Source: a virus. Taken from it: a stretch of 24,574 nucleotides of DNA. The stretch is taken from IMG/VR virus record IMGVR_UViG_3300013117_000346, positions 1-24,574 of that record. The stretch is one strand, 5' to 3'. The position numbers and the translations under genes are program-made. The notes under the pieces are model-generated. The model ran no database searches. It saw only the letters and a program-made list of their open reading frames with translations, and was not told the DNA's origin. Numbering within the stretch: position 1 is the first letter of the stretch; the number at the start of each line of letters is the position of its first letter. Shown piece after piece: positions 21,278-24,574 of the stretch.

Positions 21278-22124
21278 GAAAAAGATCATATTGAAGGCCG
21301 GTGATTTAATCGAAGCTTTAGAAATAAGTGCTTTACATTTACGTTTTGAAGTTACCCGTGATCGTCAATTCAAATCTAATAAAGCCAAAATACGTATTTT
21401 TAATGTGACCAAAAATACTACCAACAATATTTTAAAAAAAGGCAAAAGCATAGTTTTAGAGGCTGGTTATGAAGATGAAGGCACCGGTGTTATTTATATT
21501 GGGCAAATCACTTCAGCAGTTCCCGGTTATAATGGTTATGATACATATGTAGATATAGAATCAAATAGCCTTCAAAGTTCTTCAATAGATTTAAAATCAG
21601 TAACAGTTTCACTTGCTTACGGACCCAACACAGGAATATCAGGACCTATTCAAGAAATAGCAAATGTGATGGGATTGGCTTTATACGGTATTGAAAATGT
21701 AACTGGTATTACTTTGAAAAATGGTTATGTTTTTACCGGTACCCCAAAACAAGCTTTACGATATTGTAAAGAGATTGTGGAAAAAGAAGGTTTGATCATT
21801 TTTATTGATAATGATTCTTTAATCATTTCAAGTGAAGCCAACCCTCAGGAAGTTACTACAACTGATTTACGTCCAGAAACCGGATTGTTAACCGCTTCTG
21901 AATTAGTTTCAACTAAAAATAAAGGAAAAAAAGAAGAGAAAAAACTTAGCAGAAAGATTGTTTTTAAATCAATTTTAAACCCACAGATTATCCCTAATAA
22001 ATTTGTAAACGTAGATAACAAGAGAGATATAAACGGGTTGTACGTAGTGGATAAATGTACTTTTACCGGGGCTAATTATGGAACAACACCATATGTGGTC
22101 CGTGGTGAAGCAATAGGAGTGTGA
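21267..22124 (+). CDS. baseplate hub protein (gp27/gp44-like)
   Basis: 285-aa hub protein at the tip of the tail tube. The start codon is TTG at 21267, with TGGGAGA 7 bases before it and no better ATG. The N-terminal half has FEVTRDRQFKSNKAKIRIFN, VTKNTTNNILKKGKSIVLEA, GYEDEGTGVIYIGQITSAVP and YVDIESNSLQSSSIDLKSVT, the recurring pattern of the hub/GpD-like fold in which N-A-I-IYNL is followed by V-L-AGYE----I--G-I. The C-terminal half (FTGTPKQALRYCKEIVEKEG) continues as in late-control-type hubs. It overlaps the plug gene and ends just before the spike gene. Confidence 0.78.
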   Translation: MAYKKKIILKAGDLIEALEISALHLRFEVTRDRQFKSNKAKIRIFNVTKNTTNNILKKGKSIVLEAGYEDEGTGVIYIGQITSAVPGYNGYDTYVDIESNSLQSSSIDLKSVTVSLAYGPNTGISGPIQEIANVMGLALYGIENVTGITLKNGYVFTGTPKQALRYCKEIVEKEGLIIFIDNDSLIISSEANPQEVTTTDLRPETGLLTASELVSTKNKGKKEEKKLSRKIVFKSILNPQIIPNKFVNVDNKRDINGLYVVDKCTFTGANYGTTPYVVRGEAIGV

Positions 22125-22125
22125 C

Positions 22126-22878
22126 ATGTCTGGAAAAGAAATGGAAACTATGGCACAAGTCATTCCTGAAGTAGTTCGCAGAATGCTTCATGACGTTCAT
22201 TGTTGCACTCCTGCTAAAATTGAAAGTTATGATAAAAACAATAAACGCGCTGAGATAACTCCTTTGGTTAAATATATCACTTTTAAAGGTCAGGAAATTG
22301 AATTGAAAACTATTTCGGATGTACCTGTAGTTTTTATGGGAGGCCTGAGTTGCGTTTTAGATATTGAATACCAACCCGGGGATGATGTGCTTGTAGGTTT
22401 TACTGATTATGGTATTGGCGAATGGAAAGCCAGTGACGGCTCAACAATCTCTTCTCCTGATGATTTAAGTGATCACCAATTGACCAATGCTATAGTTTTA
22501 GGAGGATTGTTACCAGATGGTATTGATTTGAGTGGCGCTCCCAAAATATCTATAGATAAAGATGGTAATATTATAATCACTAATAATTCAGGGACCATTA
22601 CAATTGATTCATCTGGAAAAATAACTTTTGATAATGGTTCTGCTACTATAGAAATAGATGGATCAAATGTTGTTTTAAATGGAGGCAGTTTGGATGTGGC
22701 TAGGGTTACAGATCCCGTGACCACCACTTTATCTATTATTGACGTGAATGCTATAGCAGCAGCTATGTTAGCTTCAGGAGCTTTTTTGCCTTCAGGAAAC
22801 CCACCGGCATATGTGGGTGCTCCTATCCCATTAACTGGGGGCCAAATTGTTTCTGGGAACCCCGTGATTAAAGGTTAA
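22126..22878 (+). CDS. baseplate spike protein (Gp138 N-terminal type)
   Basis: 250-aa central spike that pierces the host envelope. The N-terminal 115 residues match the Gp138_N pattern: MLHDVHCCTPAKIESYDKNN, EITPLVKYITFKGQEIEL, VPVVFMGGLSCVLDIEYQPG followed by DDVLVGFTDYGIGEW. Residues 140-195 are repeating beta strands suited to a spike beta-helix (ISIDKDGNIIITNNSGTITI, DSSGKITFDNGSATIEIDGS). The tail (YVGAPIPLTGGQIVSGNPVI) is Gly/Pro-rich. No lysozyme or peptidase domain is fused. AGGAG lies 6 bases before ATG 22126. Confidence 0.82.
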   Translation: MSGKEMETMAQVIPEVVRRMLHDVHCCTPAKIESYDKNNKRAEITPLVKYITFKGQEIELKTISDVPVVFMGGLSCVLDIEYQPGDDVLVGFTDYGIGEWKASDGSTISSPDDLSDHQLTNAIVLGGLLPDGIDLSGAPKISIDKDGNIIITNNSGTITIDSSGKITFDNGSATIEIDGSNVVLNGGSLDVARVTDPVTTTLSIIDVNAIAAAMLASGAFLPSGNPPAYVGAPIPLTGGQIVSGNPVIKG

Positions 22879-22880
22879 TT

Positions 22881-23252
22881 ATGAAAAATATAGCAATAGG
22901 AGCTGATGGAGATCTTTTGAAACAAGCGGGCAACTTCCCGAAAGTTATTGATTCAGAAGCTTTTGCACAAAATATTAATAGTTATTTACAGACTAATAAA
23001 ACTGAGATTTATTTAGATGATGAACAAGGTATTGCCTGGGTTCAAATAATGGTGAAAAAAAATATTGATCTTGATTTTAAAATAGCCATATTGAAACAAG
23101 CTATTTTAAACAGACCTTTTGTAGAAACCATTACAAAATTTGAAACAGAATACATAGGTGAATCTCATGAGAGAAAATTAATTGTAACAACGGAAATAAA
23201 AGCTGGTTCTGATCTTTTTCCTGCCACTTTTGTTTTCCCACAGGAGTCATGA
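22881..23252 (+). CDS. baseplate wedge protein (gp25/GpW-like)
   Basis: 123-aa baseplate wedge component between the spike and baseplate J genes, the usual place for the gp25-like protein. It reads GADGDLLKQAGNFPKVIDSE, AFAQNINSYLQTNKTEIYLD, DEQGIAWVQIMVKKNIDLDF and ILNRPFVETITKFE, ending in two strands. The QAI----- E..RP-V pattern is wedge-like, and the family member might also be described as DUF2634-like. The AAAGG ribosome site is good. Its stop overlaps the next start (TCATGATGG). Confidence 0.7.
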   Translation: MKNIAIGADGDLLKQAGNFPKVIDSEAFAQNINSYLQTNKTEIYLDDEQGIAWVQIMVKKNIDLDFKIAILKQAILNRPFVETITKFETEYIGESHERKLIVTTEIKAGSDLFPATFVFPQES

Positions 23253-24574
23253 TGGGTACTTTAACTGATGATGGGTATCAAAAGTTGAGCTTTGAAGAAT
23301 GGCTCACTTTAATTGAAGGATATATAAAAGAAGAAGAAGGCGATGATGTTGATTTAGACCCTACCGGGGCTTGGGGACAGATTGCTACCATATTAGCACG
23401 TTTGGCTAGTACAAACGATGATGTGCAGGAAGAAGTTTATTTGGCAAAAGATCCTGATAATGCCACAGGAAATTCTGCCACCAAACTTTCTGCTGAAACA
23501 GGAACATATAGGCGTGATGCCACTTTTACTCAGGTTGACAATGCGTTGTTGCGTGGAGATGAAGGAACCATCGTGCCTATAGATTCCAAAGTCACCCAAG
23601 CCCCTGACTATTTACCACCTGCTGATCTTGAATATGCTTTAACTGAAGAAGTAACTATCACCAAAACGCTTTGTCGCAGATTAGTTTTGGAAGCTGATGA
23701 AAATTCAGGAGCTGGCCACACGTATACTGTGACTATCAATGGAACTCCTTATACACATACTACTGGTGTTGGAGAAGATCAAACAGATGCTATTGATGCT
23801 ATAATTGCCGCTTTTCCTTCGGATATAAACGGGGTGCGTACTGGAGACACTACATTGACTATTGACGGTGATATTGATATGAACGCCAGTTGGTCAGTTA
23901 CTTTTACACTCGATGAATTATGGTCCCCCGGGAATTTTATTGCTAATATTGCAGGAGCTCTTTCTTGTCCAGCCACTTCTTTATCTGTTATTTTAACTAG
24001 TGTTTCAGGTTGGAAAGAAATCACAAACCCTGATCCAGGTACTACAGGGGAAGAAGAAGAAACTGACACTGAATTATTAATTCGAAGAAGGGCTGAATTG
24101 GTTAAAGGTTTAGCCACTGAAGTAGCTATTGAAACATTAGTTGGAACAGTAGATAATGTTACTTCAGTTTCTGCAGTAAGTAATAGAACTATGGGCGTGG
24201 TTGGTGGGCAAAATGCTAAATCAGTTGAAACTATTGTTGGAGGTGGAGATGAAGATGAAATTGCTCAAGCTATATATGATGCTATCGGAGGCGGTATTGA
24301 ATATTTTGGCCGTGGGGGGTATTCGGGAACAGCTGTTGATCCTATTGATGGACAAGAGTTTATAATACCTTTCAGCCGTCCAGATCCTAAATATGTTCAT
24401 GTGCGTTTTACCCGCACAGACAATCCTGAAGGAAGTTACCCGGCTGATGGGGATACCAGAATCAAACAGGCAACTGTTGATTATTGTCAACCAAGATATG
24501 ATCTTGGGGATGATATTGTAAAAACTGAATTGACACTACCTTTTTATGAGGTACCCGGTAGTATATTGACTAAA
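23252..24574 (+). CDS. baseplate J-like protein, partial (3' end beyond window)
   Basis: 441 codons are open to the last base of the window with no stop. It would be the wedge protein that links the hub to the baseplate periphery and triggers sheath contraction, as P2 gpJ and Mu gp47. The start is ATG 23252 (ATG 23249 is adjacent in frame) with CAGGAG just before. Features: DPTGAWGQIATILARLASTN, ATKLSAETGTYRRDATFTQV followed by DNALLRGDEGTIVPIDSKV, and after the insert GEEEETDTELLIRRRAELVK and TLVGTVDNVTSVSAVSNRTM with SVETIVGGGDEDEIAQAI, all typical of baseplate J. Residues 143-222 are a beta-rich insert (TYTVTINGTPYTHTTGVG) of the recurring type. Confidence 0.87.
   Translation, partial: MGTLTDDGYQKLSFEEWLTLIEGYIKEEEGDDVDLDPTGAWGQIATILARLASTNDDVQEEVYLAKDPDNATGNSATKLSAETGTYRRDATFTQVDNALLRGDEGTIVPIDSKVTQAPDYLPPADLEYALTEEVTITKTLCRRLVLEADENSGAGHTYTVTINGTPYTHTTGVGEDQTDAIDAIIAAFPSDINGVRTGDTTLTIDGDIDMNASWSVTFTLDELWSPGNFIANIAGALSCPATSLSVILTSVSGWKEITNPDPGTTGEEEETDTELLIRRRAELVKGLATEVAIETLVGTVDNVTSVSAVSNRTMGVVGGQNAKSVETIVGGGDEDEIAQAIYDAIGGGIEYFGRGGYSGTAVDPIDGQEFIIPFSRPDPKYVHVRFTRTDNPEGSYPADGDTRIKQATVDYCQPRYDLGDDIVKTELTLPFYEVPGSILTK

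Noticed and set aside
18076-22878. A peptidoglycan hydrolase domain in the tape measure, hub or spike
   Set aside because: I looked for lysozyme, NlpC/P60 or M23-type motifs in these proteins and saw none; the Gly-rich tape measure C-terminus is low-complexity.
1-24574. Genome-wide reassignment of TAG to an amino acid, as in some gut phages
   Set aside because: None of the long structural genes contains an internal TAG, and the chaperone gene at 17261-17827 ends properly with TAG. Only one short ORF is interrupted by TAG, so local readthrough or mutation is more likely.
1-24574. Assignment to a Bacteroidota host
   Set aside because: Suggested by the VTDT-repeat lipoprotein, but the strong AGGAG ribosome sites before most genes are unlike that phylum, and nothing else in the window decides the host.
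1-24574. CRISPR array, tRNA gene, insertion sequence or integrase
   Set aside because: No regularly spaced repeats, cloverleaf-like sequence in the gaps, transposase or recombinase motif was found.

Overview
The window is a stretch of tailed-phage (or prophage) genome with a contractile (myovirus-type) tail. The evidence is a nearly continuous rightward virion operon from 5515 to the right edge: portal, Mu F-like head protein, prohead protease fused to scaffold, decoration/cement protein, major capsid protein, connectors, tail sheath, tail tube, tail-assembly chaperone pair, tape measure, Dit-like protein, baseplate plug, hub, Gp138-like spike, wedge protein and baseplate J. This order matches myoviruses of the DUF1073 / DUF2213 / DUF2184 / DUF3383 / DUF3277 type. 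These family names come from memory of sequence patterns, not from a search. The DNA is AT-rich, and most genes carry strong AGGAG-type ribosome sites and ATGA or TAATG junctions. The host cannot be fixed: a lipoprotein with VTDT-type repeats recalls Bacteroidota phages, but the strong Shine-Dalgarno sites argue against that. No integrase, tRNA or CRISPR was seen.

Layout. (1) 1-2137, rightward: a 5'-truncated unknown gene, a 35-codon very acidic ORF, then two tandem paralogous sigma-70-family factors, each followed by an intrinsic terminator. (2) 2129-5208, leftward: a block read from right to left with a 62-aa protein, a 105-aa coiled-coil protein, a 36-aa basic peptide, the large terminase, a 20-codon ORF, a 115-aa protein, a 59-aa Cys-rich protein and a last Cys-rich ORF broken by an in-frame TAG. 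(3) 5209-5514: divergent control region. (4) 5515-8132, rightward: portal and Mu F-like protein. (5) 8129-9037, leftward: a lipoprotein and a Cys-rich zinc-ribbon protein inserted into the head operon. (6) 9038-9227: second divergent control region, sharing a perfect 35-bp repeat with the first. (7) 9228-24574, rightward: protease/scaffold through baseplate J, which runs off the right edge.

How it may work together. The two sigma factors could redirect host RNA polymerase to phage promoters. The two divergent regions, with the shared 35-bp repeat, an internal 16-bp palindrome and recurring ACTTTTT/AAAAAGT half-sites, are the best candidate targets for them or for a phage repressor. The structural operon is tightly coupled and shows a likely -1 frameshift before the tape measure. 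The most unusual features are the paired sigma factors, the acidic ORF lying in frame upstream of the first one across a single TAG, the TAG-interrupted Cys-rich gene, the repeated control elements, and one beta-rich module that seems to recur inside four virion proteins.
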